Below are positions 1-11,937 of a stretch of DNA of 64,000 nucleotides, piece by piece; positions within the stretch are counted from its first letter, which is position 1, and every line of letters starts with the position of its first letter. The notes under the pieces were generated by a model. That model saw only the letters and a list, made by a program, of their open reading frames with translations. It was not told the DNA's origin and did no database searches. The position numbers and the translations under genes were made by a program. The DNA is from Chrysemys picta bellii (Eukaryota; Chordata; Testudines; Emydidae), in NCBI RefSeq assembly GCF_011386835.1, contig NC_088792.1, positions 38,492,882 through 38,556,881 on the forward strand. Reading direction: 5' to 3'.

Positions 1-278
1 GTGCCCGGCCAACAGCTGCCCCTCTCCAGCCACCCAGCTCTGAAGGCAGCGGAGAAGTAAAGGTGGTAATACTGCAATCCCCCTGCTAAAATAGCCTTGC
101 AACCACTTTGCAACTCCCTTTTGGATCAGGACACCCAATTTGAGAAACGTTGGTCTCCCCCATGGAATCTATATAGTATAGGGTAAAAGCACACAAAACA
201 CCAGATTTCATGGGAGGAGACCAGATTTCACAGTCTGGGACACGTTTTTCATGTCTGTGAATTTGGCAGGGCCCTAGT
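1..278 (+). mobile_element. Right-hand part of a hAT-like nonautonomous DNA element
   Basis: This stretch is clearly homologous to 59770-60031, sharing the ACAGCTGCC block, the AACTCCCTTTTGG block and the AATCTATATAGTATAGGG block in the same order. It ends with GAATTTGGCAGGGCCCT, which matches in inverted form the left terminus of the copy at 59364 (AGGGCCTACGAAATTC). Shared AGGG-type termini suggest a hAT-like nonautonomous element. The left half lies outside the window, so its TSD cannot be tested. Confidence 0.6.
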
Positions 279-1379
279 TATAGCATATATTTAACTCCAA
301 TGCCTAATAAATACTTGGAAGGAAATCTTAGAGATTCAACACCCCCAACCTCTAAATGACGGATGAGAGAGCTCCTAATCAACATCTGAGATTCCTGATA
401 TGAACTTCAGCACAATCAGAGGAGACCAGAACTGACGTTAATCCATATTTGTTAAAAAATATCAAGTACATATTGTCAAGAAACCTTTCCGTTTCTCTTT
501 ATAACGCATAAAAAAGTAGAAAGGAACTCAAACTTAAAACATTTTTAGGTCATCATGCGGCTATGAGATGGTGGGAGCTTAATCTCAAAAAGAGGCTTCC
601 TTTGCTAGTCATAGCTATGTTGCTAGAAAGTGGTAAACTTGTCACTTATGTAGAAGCCCCGTGTAAGAACATGTGAACCAGCTTCCATCCTGGTTTAGCA
701 CTACACAAAATTATAACATTGTGAATATAAACATTAACATACTTAGTGTTTAAAAGGACACTGTCAGGATAATCACATTCCAAAATATGTCTCCCATTAC
801 AAATAGGACCTAAGACTATAAAAAATAAATTTCAGATGGTTCAATAACAGCAGCATTTACTGCCCCAATCACAACTGCCCCAGCACACATGAGAGACATT
901 GAAAGCAGTACTCTCACACATGAGAGACTTCCTAATGCAGCTCGCTCTGCCTTCTGCTCCTCACCTGGACATGCCTCTGCACAAAGTGTCAAGTTTTGCT
1001 TGTGTGCTCCAACCCCAAGTGCCAGCCATTAATCATTTGGAGGCCCATTCCTCCACAGATAATTTTGCTGTAGGAGAAGGAAGTTTTCATAGGGCATGAG
1101 TGGGGCTGGGAGAGGACACGTCATGCTAAGAGCAGTGGTGGAGATGTGGACACTCCTATAGCAGCAACTTCTGCCATGTCTCGGGCTCTTCAGTGGACTC
1201 CGTGAAGAAGTCATGATACCAAGTTTGTTGTGGATCTATAGAGCCATTGTCATACCAGTTCTGTTGTATGTAAGTGAAATACTGGTGCTGAGGAAGGCTA
1301 AATAACACCAGATTACTGTGTTTGATTCTTGTTGTCTTTGTCAGCTGCTCCATATCAAGTGGCACAACAAGATTAGAAA
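279..1379. other. Unannotated AT-rich stretch
   Basis: I recognise no gene, RNA or repeat family here. The short reading frames have no recognisable domain and overlap one another on both strands. Confidence 0.5.
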
Positions 1380-2025
1380 TACAATGAATGCCAATTAACA
1401 TGGGTTTTGGAAAATAGATCCTGTGAAACTAACTTGCTATGTATTTTTTTTTTTTTTTTTTAAGATTACAGGTTTGGTTGATAAACCTAGTAGAATTGGT
1501 GTAATATACTTAGAATTCTGTTATGCATTTGACTGGACACTGCATGACGTTTTGATTAAAAAAAAAACAAAAACCTGGAACAATATAAAATGAATCTGGC
1601 CCTACACTATTTAACATGTTTATCAGTGAACTGGAAGAAAACATAAAATCATCACTGATAAATTTTGCAGATGCCCCCAAAATTGGGGGAGTGGTAAATA
1701 CAAAGAGGACAGATCAATGATACAGATTGATCTAACTCACTTGGTAAGCTTGGGGGCAAGCTACCAATGTGTGTTTTAATATGGCTAAATATATATATAT
1801 TTAGGAACAAAGAAGGTGGGCCATACTTATGGGATGGGGAAACAGTGACTCTGAAACAGATTTGGGAATCATGATGGATAATCAGCTGATCATGAGCTCT
1901 CTGTGACCAAAAGGGCTAATGCTATCCTTGGATACATAAGCAGAGGAATCTTGAGCAGGGGTAGAGGGGTTGTTTTACCTCTGTCTTTGGCATTGGTGCA
2001 ACTGCGGCTGGAATTCTGTGTCCAC
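1380..2025 (+). mobile_element. CR1 LINE relic (reverse transcriptase part), internally deleted
   Basis: The plus strand follows the RT region of a CR1 element: a segment ending in GATCCTGTGAAACTAACTTG, a tract around 1500-1560 corresponding to the region of RT motif A, then 1595-1680 around the catalytic box and 1860-2022 toward the C-terminus. The catalytic FADD box reads as FADAPKIGG near 1660-1690, so the second Asp is lost. The normal spacing between the motif A region and the FADD box is shortened around 1560-1600 next to an A-rich run, which indicates an internal deletion. There is a T-run at 1446-1462 and many stops. The copy is dead. Confidence 0.75.
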
Positions 2026-2179
2026 GAAGGGGTGGGGGCGGGAGGGGCAGAGCCTTAGGCAGAAAAGGTGGGACGGGCTGGGAGCTAGCCTTCCCGAGCT
2101 CGCGGTTCATCTGCTACCCATGTCTTTAACATGCAAAATCATTCCCAGCTGAATGATGAGTGCTCTAGCCAGTCACTTC

Positions 2180-3030
2180 TGAATTATATCAGAGTGACAA
2201 CAGCAAATTCTCAGTCCCAGACTTGTGCGTCTTAGACTGTACAGCACCCTTTTGTACAATACAAGAAAGAAAGTCCGGCATTTCATTGATAGAAAATGAT
2301 ATGCACAAACCCTGTTATCTGAAATGGAGGTTCCATATACTTCAATCCAAACACATACTGGTTTAGATAAAACAATAAAACAAGTTTTATTAACTACAGA
2401 AATATAGATTTTAAGTGATTACAACTAAAGAGGCATAAAAATCAGAATTGGTTACAAAGAAATAAAAGATAAAATGCAAACTAATACCTCACTTAACAAG
2501 CTAGGTGAACTTAAAACAACAGGATCTCTTTCACCATATGTTCACAGCAGTCTGACTGGATATTTCAGCAAGGACCCCCCTCCCAGTTCAATGATGCTCC
2601 TTTTGTCTTTCAAATGTTATTGATGCTGTGAGTAGAGATGAGGGGAGAGGTGATTTGTGTCCTCTGTTCTCCCTTCTTTCTTTGAGAATCCTCTTCAGCT
2701 GGGGTTCAAGCGGGAACAAGTCTGTCTGCCAAGATATAAACTTCTCGCTCACACCCCTCTTCCTGCCAAAGAACAGCCGCTTAACCAGGTGATAGTTCAT
2801 TTGATTATGTTGACACCTGGCTGAGGTGCTGGCTAGCCTTTTGTCATTGAAGAACTGGTCAGGGCTTCTTCCTCGGATTTGGAATATGCCTTAGTAACAT
2901 CATACTGTAGAATCTTATAACTTTACATACAATATTGCCACACATTTTACGAAGTCAATAATCAGCAAATTATGAGTTTTCAAATGATACCTCACAAGGC
3001 ATACTTTGTACAAGATTTATCAAAGTTTTG
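2180..3030. mobile_element. Possible LTR of an old endogenous retrovirus-like element
   Basis: The block around 2375-2480 (TTTATTAACTACAGAAATAT, then AGATTTTAAGTGATTAC and a stretch rich in AAATAAAAG) resembles a segment I associate with turtle retroviral LTRs, and a related block occurs at 16350-16400. No TG...CA ends or TSD could be fixed, and no coding domain is visible, so this is a tentative family call. Confidence 0.3.
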
Positions 3031-3036
3031 GCTTTT

Positions 3037-3232
3037 TGGGGGGGAGGGATATCTCAGTGGTTTGAGCATTGGCCTGCTAAACCAAGGGTTGTGAGTTCAA
3101 GCCTTGAGGGGCCACTTAGGGATCTGGGGCAAAATCAGTACTTGGTTCTGCTAGTGAAGGCAGGGGGATGGACTCAATGACCTCTCAGGGTCCCTTCCAG
3201 TTCTAGGAGATAGGTATATCTCCATATATTAG
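3037..3232 (+). mobile_element. tRNA-derived SINE, Cry I-like
   Basis: The 5' part is a tRNA-like head with a polymerase III A box (TATCTCAGTGG, 3050-3060) and B box (GAGTTCAAGCC, 3093-3103) at tRNA spacing. The body carries TTAGGGATCTGGGGCAAAA, and the 3' part (GACCTCTCAGGGTCCCTTCCA) resembles a CR1 3' end, as expected of a SINE mobilised by CR1 machinery. This architecture matches the Cry I SINE family known from hidden-necked turtles and is the best taxonomic clue in the window. It is transcriptionally derived from tRNA but is not a functional tRNA gene. Confidence 0.8.
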
Positions 3233-5124
3233 GCTCTCTACAGACACAAAGGAAGACGCTACCCCTCTCTCAAAGAGTTTACAATTGAGACAGGTGCAGC
3301 AAGTAAATGTGGGAAATAGGATAGAAGTGGAGACAGAGGTCAAGACAACAGTAATGAGATCACATGGTTGCATAGACTAACTATGTGCACAACTTTCCTC
3401 TGATCTTACCACTTTCTAATAACTAGGACCTTCCCCACAACAGCTCTTGCCCTAGGTGCTGCTGGGGGTGGGTTAGGAAGCAGTGTTTCCTGCCTGTAAC
3501 TGACCAAGTAGCTCTGTTTCTAGCTCAATAGACTTTCTATCTCCACCTCCCTTCTAGTTTTCTTCCTGTTACTCTGTCCCTCTTTCAGTCTCTGCTTGTT
3601 TCTCTCTTAACCTTTGTCTCTTTCCTCTGCCTTCCCTTCTTATCTCCTTTCCCCTTCCAGTCTCTCTCTCTGAGTCTAAAAACGAGTTAGTGATTGATTT
3701 TTGATTATTTGTTCTGAGTCATATTTTGCCACGTAAACTCTTTTTAGCAGATCATCATAACCTTTCCTTCAGCTGTGTGGCACAACCATGCTTAATAGAT
3801 GGTAGAAGTGCTTAGTTGGGGTAAATTTATGCCCTTCCCACTAGTGTGGAGGTCCCTAAGGGCATCAGAACTTCTACGCTGCCATTGCACAGTGGGGAGG
3901 GAAGAATGCAGAGAGCTCATGCAGGAAGACGCTTTCCCCACTGCATGCAATCAGAAGCAAGGACATAATCGGTGATTTGTGAAGACCCACTATCTTCAAT
4001 AGAAGCGTGAGCATGGGGTCTATGACCACTACTGTAGTCCTGAATCTCCAGTAGGGGCCACAGTACTTTACCTGTGAGTCTCCCCCGCTTCCCCGAAGAA
4101 TCCCTGAGCCATGCATGTTCACAGGGGGTTTGTGCAGGAGTCAAGTAAGAGTGGCGCAGCTAGCATAGCTTCACAGCAATGATCCACCCATTCATCATCA
4201 GACTATGTTGCTCAAATACTGGGGCCTCTCACATGATATCACAGAGCTCTGCTGCTTCTTCACTGACTTGGTTCCAAGTTAATCAATTAGTTCGGGTTTT
4301 GAACACTATTTGATCCTTTTTTTTAAAACAATAAAAGCTCTGTATATTAAAAGAAAAGTCCTACATATGTGTCATAGTCTTCTTGCTTACAACTTCAGTT
4401 TTCATGTCATTTGATTTATACTAGCTGTGGTTGATAAGAAATATATGTTGTTGCAGTAGATAAGACATGCACAATTTTATGTGAAATTTAATCATGGACA
4501 TGGGGATTTCCTGTCCTCTCTCTTTCAAAATACTGTTGCATAAAACTTCATAAAGAGAAGGTTTAGCAAACAGCGAGAGAGAGCCATGAAAGCAGAGACA
4601 GAGATGCCTGTGAATAGGCAGAGGGTCCAGAGATGTCTGGGGATTAATAATAATAATAATTAATTAATAATACAAAATCAGGTTCCCTTAAGAGCAGTGA
4701 ATGAAAGACCTGAGAATTATTGGAACAGAGACAAAAGAAGGCACCCTAAAGGGAAAGACAGATACAAAACCATGAGGGATTGGTCCCTGAAGAGGACAGA
4801 GAGGAAAATGCCCTTAGAGTAGAGCGAGAAGGCTGTAATCTGGGTGGATTCTTCCAATTGACGACAATTCAAATTATAAATTTGAACAAAATAAGCGCAT
4901 GCATAGGTAGCACCTGCTGAAACTATATTGTAGATGTAGTCTGAAAAGTGACTGTAAAATTGGCAGTCTCATTTAACAGATCAGTTCTATATTTAGAGTC
5001 AGATATGCTTACATTAGTGACAATAAATACATTTTTACTACTCTTCTGTTGGCACTGCAGACCTAACAGAGCTGTGGGGGTGGATTCCATTCCGACCCTC
5101 CCATTCTCCAGGGAAAGATTTAAC
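3233..5124. other. Unannotated stretch with a short (TAA)n tract
   Basis: I see no gene or recognisable repeat family. A short TAA/TTAA microsatellite lies at about 4646-4675. The pyrimidine-rich tract at 3540-3675 is simple low-complexity sequence. Confidence 0.5.
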
Positions 5125-5127
5125 TAA

Positions 5128-5195
5128 GGGCTAGTCTACACTAAAAGTGTTACATCGGTGCAGCTGCACCGCTGTAGTGTGACGTTAGCTGGTCA
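5128..5195 (+). mobile_element. End fragment of a TAA-targeting DNA element
   Basis: A terminus of the form GGGCTAGTCTACACT follows directly after TAA (5125-5127). The same terminal style occurs in the Harbinger-type MITE at 17706. Only about 70 bases look related and no second terminus was found, so this is probably a truncated copy. Confidence 0.35.
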
Positions 5196-5885
5196 CAACT
5201 ATCTTAGTGACAGTGGCATTGTCCTATGTTGTGAAGGATAAAGAGAGCTGTGTGTCATCAGGTTATTGTTTAGAAAACCATCAAAATGTGAGCCGGGTGT
5301 AAAATGATACAGTGTTATGACAGATGAAATGCCAATATCATTAACTATTTCACTACAGAGCATTTTAGCAGAAACATCCTCCTAACGTGCTTCTTCTACA
5401 GTCCCAAGTGGCTTCTCACTCCTCTCTGCAGACCAACAGCTCCAGGTCCTCTACCCTGCCGCCAGAACCTGCAGCTTCATCCCCAACAACTTCTGTGATC
5501 CAGTTATAAATTGCCAATACAAAAATCCTGTGGTGTGTTGGAAACTGAAAGTGTGGGTTGGTGAAAGTAAATTGAATGTAATATAAACAAAATACAGAGG
5601 CTTAAGGTCCAGATTGTATTTATTTCATGGCTGAGTCAATAGAGGCTTCTGCTCCTCATTTCAGGCTATGGAAGGGAGCAGCTGAATCAGCAAGAATTCC
5701 TCCTCTGAAGTGGGAAGCTCTTCACAACCCCTTTCTGAGCCATGACAATTGATTTTTTTTTTTAGATGAAAAATATAAAATATGGTGCCTGTGTCTCTTC
5801 ATCTTAATTTAATTGCAAGCACAAAATTGTGTCCACAGCACTGGCAATCCAGTTGAACCCCCAGCTAATAATCAGGACCTTAGAG
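5196..5885. other. Unannotated stretch
   Basis: No coding or repeat signal that I can support. Confidence 0.5.
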
Positions 5886-6056
5886 ATATAGGCCCAGATT
5901 TTTAAAGGTATCGAGTCACTGCTGTGCTCAATGTTGCAATGCATAATTGATTTAGGAGCCTAAATTCCTTTTGACGGTGAGACTTAGGCTCCTCAATCAG
6001 TTAAGCATTGTAACGCTGAATGCAGCAATGCTTAAATATCTTTTAAAAAACAGGAT
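5886..6056. repeat. Palindromic MITE-like element
   Basis: The left end (GGCCCAGATTTTTAAAGGTAT) is mirrored by the right end (AAATATCTTTTAAAAAACAGG), and the interior carries GGAGCCTAA against TTAGGCTCC. The whole 170-base block is an imperfect palindrome without coding capacity, typical of short fold-back DNA elements in reptile genomes. Confidence 0.55.
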
Positions 6057-7026
6057 TTATTGTTTAGAATCAGAGAGGATTCCCTCCACTATTAAAAATA
6101 TGCTTCATGCTTGCACTGCTTTCTCACTTCACACTCTCATCTAATTTTAGCAACAGTACTTTAAGAATATTCTTCAGCTCTGTATGGAGAAAACAGCATT
6201 TGAAGAGTTTGCTGAAACAGGTGTTTGCATCAAACTGTGAAGGTGAGATACCACTTAGATTTTTAGAATTGCAAATGGAAGTTCTCTCTCTTTCCCTGCT
6301 ACAAATCACAATAATATAAAAATATAAAACACACACATTCAAAAAGCAGACAGTCTTATTTTCAACCCATTTTGGCTTAATGATATCGCCATGGTCTCCA
6401 TTGTTTGGTGTTGGAGTCACATAGTCTGCTGATGTACAGATAATGTCCCAGTTCCAAACTAATAGCTTTCTGTTTATAGCATATTTAAAGCACAACTGTT
6501 AGGCAATGCAAACTTCAGAAAAGCATGAGCTCTGCAACAAAATAAAGCAAATGCCTCATTTTTCCTGTTTCATTACAATCCAGTAGCAAAAAGCGAAGGA
6601 TATATTTCATATTAGTATCAAATTATGAAAGGCATCTGTACCAACTTAGTTACAGTCTAAGAATGCTCAGTCTTGTAAGGAAAATTAGCCTTGTATCTGC
6701 CCCACAATAATTGAGAAAGAGGACTTGCACCACGATGAAACTATATCCTAAGAGAAGAGCATATCAGGATTTAGAGTACAAGAAGGAGAAGAGGGAGCAG
6801 CATTAGAGGTAGAGCAACAGGCAGGGTTAAAATGTGTAACAATATTGAGATTGACAAAATTGCAGTCAAAAGATCAGACTGACAGTTTGTCAGCTGGGCT
6901 GTATACAACATACTGGTTCTATTAAACCATTAAAAGAAAATACAAAGAAATGGCTTGCACACAGAGCTAAATTTTGTGCTGATTTGCCATATGTACCGTG
7001 TCACCTTAGTGAGGTAACTGGTATGA
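6057..7026. other. Unannotated AT-rich stretch
   Basis: A 123-codon minus-strand frame (6124-6495) and a 70-codon plus-strand frame overlap, but neither resembles a known domain and the composition is that of noncoding AT-rich DNA. I see no repeat family. Confidence 0.45.
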
Positions 7027-8487
7027 AGTTAAGAACATAAGACTGGCCATACTGCATCAGACCAGCGGTTCATCTAGTCCTGTGTCCTGTCTTCCAACAG
7101 TGGCCAGTGCCAGTACTTCAGAGGGAATGAACAAAACAGGGCAGTTAGTGAGTGGTCCATCCACTATTGTCCAGGCCCTGCTTCTGGCAGTCAGAGGTTC
7201 AGGGACAGCCAGAGCATGGGGTTGCATCTCTGGCCATCTTGGCTAATAGCCCTAAATGGACGTATCCTTCAGGAACTTATCTAATTCTTTTTTTAATCCA
7301 TTTATACTTTTGACCTTCACAACATTGCCTGGCAATGACTTCCACAGGTTGACTGTGCATTTTGTGAAGAAGTTCTTCCTTAGTTTGTTTTAAACTTTCT
7401 GCCTATTTTTGGGTGACCCCTGATTCTTGTGTTACGTGAAGTGGTAAATAACATTTCCCTCTGCACCTTCTCCACACTATTCATGATTTTATTATATCCT
7501 CTCTTAGTTGTCTCTTTTCTAAAATGAATAGTCCATGTCTTTTTATCTCAAATGGAAGCTGTCCTATATAACTACTCATTTTTGTTGCCCTTCTCTGTAT
7601 TTTCTCCAATTCTAATAAATCTTCTTCGAGGTGGGCAGGCAGAACTGCATGCAGTATTCAGGGTGTGGACATGCCATGGATTTATATACTGGCATTATAT
7701 TTTCTGTCTTATTTATCCCTTTCCTAATGGTTCCTACTCTCTGTTAGCTTTTTTGCCTACTGCTTCACATTGAGCAGATGAGCTCTTCACAGATAGTTCT
7801 CTGAAAACAATATGTCTTTCTTGAGTGATAACAGCTAATTTTGACCCCATCATTTTGTATGCATTGTTTGGATTACATTTTCCAATGTGCACTACTTCGC
7901 ATTTATCAACATTGAATTTCATCTGCCATTTTGTTGCTCAAGCACCCAGTTTTGTGAGATCCTTTTGTAACTCTGCAGTCAGTTTTGGACTTCACTGTCT
8001 TGAGTAATTTTGTATCCATCTGCAAACTTTGCCACCTCACTGTTTACCCCTTTTTCCAGATCACTTTTGAATATGTTGTACAAAACAAGCCCCAGGCCAG
8101 ATCCTTGGGGGACCGACCCCTCTATTTACCTCTTTCCACTGTGAAAACTGACCAGGTATTCCTATCATTTGTTTTCTATCCTTTTGACTACTTCTTGATC
8201 CATGAGAGGACTTTCCCTCTTATCCAACGACTGCTTACTTTGCTTAAGAGCCTTTGGTGAGGAACCTTGTCAAAGGCTTTCTGAAAGTCCAAATATATTA
8301 TATCCAGTGGATTACCCCCCTCCACATGTTTGTTGCCTCCCCCCCTCAAAGAATTGTAACAGATTGGTGAGGCATGATTTCCCATTTCCAAAGTCAGGTT
8401 GACTCTTCCCTAAGTATTGTGTTCATCTATGTATCTGATAATTCTGTTCTTTACTATAGTTTCAACCAGTTTGCCTGCTAATTTCAA
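7027..8487 (-). mobile_element. CR1 LINE, 3' 1.45 kb, inactive
   Basis: The minus strand encodes the C-terminal half of a CR1 reverse transcriptase followed by the CR1 3' region. RT motif A is visible at 8270-8320 as YLDFQKAFDKVPH; the catalytic box near 8010-8030 reads FADG-YK after a small indel instead of FADDTK, and the downstream segment NVDKCEVVHIGK lies at 7870-7915. The 3' UTR-like part runs down to AAGAACATAAGACTGGCC at 7031. The copy is 5' truncated as usual for CR1 and has frameshifts, so it cannot be mobile by itself. Confidence 0.85.
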
Positions 8488-9088
8488 GTGTAAGATGGTG
8501 TAAGTAAGCATAAAACTTGGCCCAGTTTCTGCATTTGAAAAAAATACATTCTGTATCCAAGTGTAAGCAGGAGTATGTATGAATGAGCCCTTCCTCACCC
8601 TCAACATCTAGTGATGCACCGGGGAAAAAAGAATTCAGGAACTGACAGTCTTTACGTAGACATGCCTACTCTGCCTAGGTGCGCAGCATGATGGAGCTGC
8701 TTTGCCAAAATGATCAATTCTGGCTAGTTTATGGTTACAAATCACTCTAGCATTTGAATACAGGGATAATGAAATGTTGCTATCCTTACTGTATGAGTAA
8801 AGGGCAACAGAACTGTGCTTAGCCTGTCCTGACTGAGAGGGTCACCCTAAACTGAATCTCACTTGCTAAGCAAGGAGTAGGAATGCTAAATCCTGGTGAA
8901 GATGAGTGGGTGGGGACATGTGTTTTTATCTGCTAGTGTGAACTCTGCCTAACTTGTCCTAGACACCATTTGACCTGTTCCTCTCTAGCATTTAATGATA
9001 GAACTGATTAGAGTCAGTTAAGAGTCATTGTTTCCAGTTGGTGATTCCTAGAGCTGTCCTCAACAAGTCTAAAGACTAAGCCTCAGAC
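8488..9088. other. Unannotated stretch
   Basis: No coding or repeat signal that I can support. Confidence 0.45.
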
Positions 9089-9090
9089 GT

Positions 9091-9722
9091 TGTGTGGGAA
9101 CAGTGAAAAGCAACACTGGCTGCGAGGTTCCCTACTACTTCCAGCGGACAGCAGCGGGACAATGGGCAGCAGTAGGAGGGAACAGCAGCTGTGAGCCAGT
9201 TGCAGAAGCAGAAGCAGAGACATTGCTCGATGCCCCCCAACACAGGGGTGAGAGGTGAACCCCATGAACACACCTCTGAACTCTGGGTCTGCCCTAACCA
9301 AGGAAAGCCAACTGGGTGGGGTGCGGTGGAGGGAGAGGAGAGTGATGTATTAAAGGGACATTCATTTGTTGAACTTTCCCACTGCCAGGTGGGAAACTGA
9401 GGCAAAGGACACTGCCCAACACACTGTGAGGTTGGATTTGCTTATGGTCACATGCTTTTGAATGTGGTTGTGGTGTTTTCCCAAATTAATACTTGGCTCC
9501 CTTTCCCTTTTAATAAAAGTTCTTTTGTTATACCCAGAATCAGTGTTTGCGTGTGGGGAAATACTGCCTCTCAGAGGCACCCAAGGGTGGTGTTAAATTT
9601 TCCCAGATTACTGGGTAGGAGCTCGAGCCAATTCTGTTTTGTATTGTTAACGGGAACTCCTAGCTGCCTAACCCGGGATTTATTGCTGCCGACTCCACCT
9701 AGCAGGAGAGTTACTACAACAT
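9091..9722 (+). mobile_element. Probable solo LTR of an endogenous retrovirus-like element
   Basis: A polyadenylation signal AATAAAA lies at 9512-9518, followed by an R/U5-like segment with the blocks ATCAGTGTTTGCGTG and AGGCACCCAAGGGTGGTG and a GC-richer tail ending near GTTACTACAACA. This order is that of an LTR 3' half as seen in turtle retroviral LTRs. No gag, pol or env reading frame flanks it, so it is a solo or truncated LTR. The 5' boundary is uncertain (a TG at 9091 is possible) and I found no TSD. Confidence 0.45.
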
Positions 9723-9738
9723 CCTTGCAGCCGGTCCG

Positions 9739-9820
9739 ATTCTGCTGTTAATTACACTGGTGTAAATAAAAATTCTATTGATTTACATTAGTATAACTGA
9801 GAGCAGTATCTGGTTCATTA
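9739..9820. repeat. Short palindromic element (ACACTGGTGTAAAT type)
   Basis: ATTACACTGGTGTAAATAA at 9750-9768 is partly mirrored by TTTACATTAGTATAACT at 9782-9798 around a central ATTGAT. Same family as 10528-10622 and 20228-20325. Confidence 0.45.
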
Positions 9821-10527
9821 CATTTTCTGTGCTGTTCTTTCGCAGTATATAATTAACAATGAGAAAGGCAAACATGTCTCATGGACATATATTCTGTGAA
9901 GCCTGTGCTTTGAGATTCTTGGATGGGAGGTGATATAGAAGTAAACAAATGTCACCCTGATCCAGCCAATAAATTTAGCCTCTTTCTGCTCATGTGAGCT
10001 GACTCCACTTTCCCAAATGCATTGGTAACCTTTTTCCTGAGTTTTCATAGCTCTATGGATTGGTTCTGATCAGCTCCCTGTGAGTGTTCTGTGATCAATA
10101 CTTGCAAGCTGAGTTGTGTGGTCAGTTGTGATTGGGCAGACTAGGCTATGGTTTCTGTTCTCTGGATGGATAGGTGCACAACATTTCAGGCACAAAAAGT
10201 CATGCCAGGACCCTTGCTCTCCTCCCTCGTTCTCAGGGGCACAAGCCACCCCTTCAGAAAGAACCATCTGGGAGAATCTCTGAGGGAGCTTTTGCAAAAC
10301 AGGATTTTGCTTCTTAGATCTCTTTCGGGTAGTGTAGTTCTGCACTTTCCATAACTGCTGGCTCTGCTTAATAGGTGCAACCTAGCTCACCGTATGCACA
10401 ATGGGAGGCAAAGGGATATGTTTTATGAATAGATGTGAAGACATTGTCAGTCATATAGTGTAGGCATTCCCTTATCAGAAAAAATACACATCCCTAAATG
10501 AATGTCCATATAATGTATGCACATATA
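9821..10527. other. Unannotated stretch
   Basis: Several 60-90 codon frames on both strands overlap without any recognisable domain. I see no repeat family. Confidence 0.45.
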
Positions 10528-10622
10528 AGGCCTGGTTTTCCTCTTACAACAGTGTAAATCAGGAGTAACTCCGTTTAAATCAGTGGAGTTACACCATTTT
10601 TTCACCAGTAGAAGTGAGTGGT
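10528..10622. repeat. Short palindromic element (GGAGTTACACCA type)
   Basis: GTGTAAATCAGGAGTAACTCC is mirrored by GTGGAGTTACACCA around TTTAAATCA. Same family as 20228-20325. Confidence 0.5.
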
Positions 10623-10647
10623 GAAATGGGTACTTATATTGCATATG

Positions 10648-10890
10648 TGTTTGTAGCTTATTAGAGAGACAAAGTGGGTGAGGTAATATCTTTTATTGGA
10701 CCAACTTCTGTTGGTGAGAGAAACAAGCTTTTGAGTTTACACAGAGCTGTTCTTCAGGTCTGGGAAACTGAGAGTGTCACTGCTAAATACACAGTGGAAT
10801 AGATTGTTTAGCATAAGTAGTTCACACATATTTCAAGGGACCATTCAGGTGAAGAGGCCCATTTATACCACTCCAGTCATAGGGAGGAAA
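10648..10890 (-). mobile_element. Penelope-like or related retroelement copy with conserved hairpin motif
   Basis: In minus orientation the block carries CCTGAAGAACAGCTCTG, then AAACTCAAAAGCTTG (plus positions 10725-10758), then CCAATAAAAGATATTACCTCACCCAC and a tail ending near 10650. This is a common turtle interspersed repeat. The layout CTGAAGA, hairpin, (C)RAAAGCTT is shared with the copies at 40882 and 62346 although the rest differs. Assignment to Penelope-like elements is an inference from that layout; no coding domain is present. Confidence 0.5.
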
Positions 10891-11317
10891 GGAAGGGAGG
10901 ATCATACCACAAGAATGACACTTACACATACTTTTCAAAATAATATATACGAGTTTCACATCTAGTGGATATTCATGGGCTATGAATTTGCAGGTAGAGC
11001 CCCCTGTATTGCGTGAAATTCCACGTAGTTTGGAAACATAAAGTAACACATCATAGGGTTAAACATGGGCCCCTTTCATGGTGGTTCTTTGCATACTCAG
11101 GGAGCAGTGAAGGGTTTAAGGGTTCATACTATGAAGTGAAGAGAAGTGATCCTTACAAAAAAGCAAGGGAAATAACTTCAGTTTGCCCTCCCTGCCCTGA
11201 GGCGTGTGTAGAAATCTAGACATTAAATTGGATAGGCAGATAAAACAGGATTGTAGGCTCAGGAGAGGGACATAGGTCTTCCTCCACTTTGCACCAACTG
11301 CCTTATGATTAATTGAA
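10891..11317. other. Unannotated stretch
   Basis: No coding or repeat signal that I can support. Confidence 0.45.
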
Positions 11318-11325
11318 ACCACAAC

Positions 11326-11732
11326 TAGGTTTGCCAACTTTCTAATTTCTGAAAACCAGACCTCCCCCGCCCACTCCTCTTCCCCTCCCCTGTCACTCCC
11401 TGCTCTTCCCCCTCCCCCTTCCTCATTGCTCGATCCTCTCCACCTCCCTTCCCTCTTCTCTCCCCCTCACCTCCCCAGGCTGGGCTCCCTCCTCTCTGGG
11501 GCTGGGACAGGAGCTGCAGCCTGCTGCAGAGCCTGCTGCCTGTCTGCCCACGGGATGAGGGTAGAAGGCAGCCCCAACTGAGGAGGGGCTGGTGCAGGTT
11601 GATGACCCGGCGCCTCTTCCCCCATCCGCAGTAACCAGACTTTTGGTGTCCAGTCAATACCTCTGAACGGACACTGCAAGGTCCCCTTTCAACAGGACTT
11701 CCTGGCTGAAAACTGGACACCTGGCAACCCTA
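11326..11732. mobile_element. hAT-like nonautonomous DNA element, 407 bp
   Basis: The ends form terminal inverted repeats: TAGGTTTGCCAACTTTC on the left and GGACACCTGGCAACCCTA on the right. The flanks ACCACAAC (11318-11325) and TCAACAAC (11733-11740) match at 6 of 8 bases, consistent with a decayed 8-bp hAT target duplication. The interior is a pyrimidine-rich then GC-rich filler with no transposase. Confidence 0.55.
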
Positions 11733-11774
11733 TCAACAACCCATGTATCTTGTTAGCCATGCAGGGCACCAAGA

Positions 11775-11936
11775 AGACATCACTCTAAGTTGCCATTCTC
11801 TGCACTGGCTTTCCATTGGATCTGAGGTTGCTCTCCTGATTTTCAAAGCCCTGCACGGAATCGATACTGGCTGCTTGAGAGCGAGTGTGTCTCTGCTACC
11901 ATGGCAGCTTTGTTCCAGTGGAGCATTGGAATAGGG
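11775..11936 (+). mobile_element. LINE relic, RT C-terminal segment of L2/CR1 type
   Basis: The plus strand reads LHWLSIGSEVALLIFKALHG near 11795-11860, which follows the HWLPV...FK.L...FKALHG segment found near the C-terminus of L2/CR1-group LINE proteins. Only about 50 codons remain. It is directly followed by the minus-strand CR1 at 11938. Confidence 0.45.
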
Positions 11937-11937
11937 A

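Noticed and set aside
3037..3110. Possible functional tRNA gene
   Set aside because: It has A and B boxes but is fused to a SINE body with a CR1-like 3' tail, so it is a retroposon head.
6124..6495. 123-codon minus-strand frame
   Set aside because: No domain and AT-rich noncoding composition; overlapping frame on the other strand.
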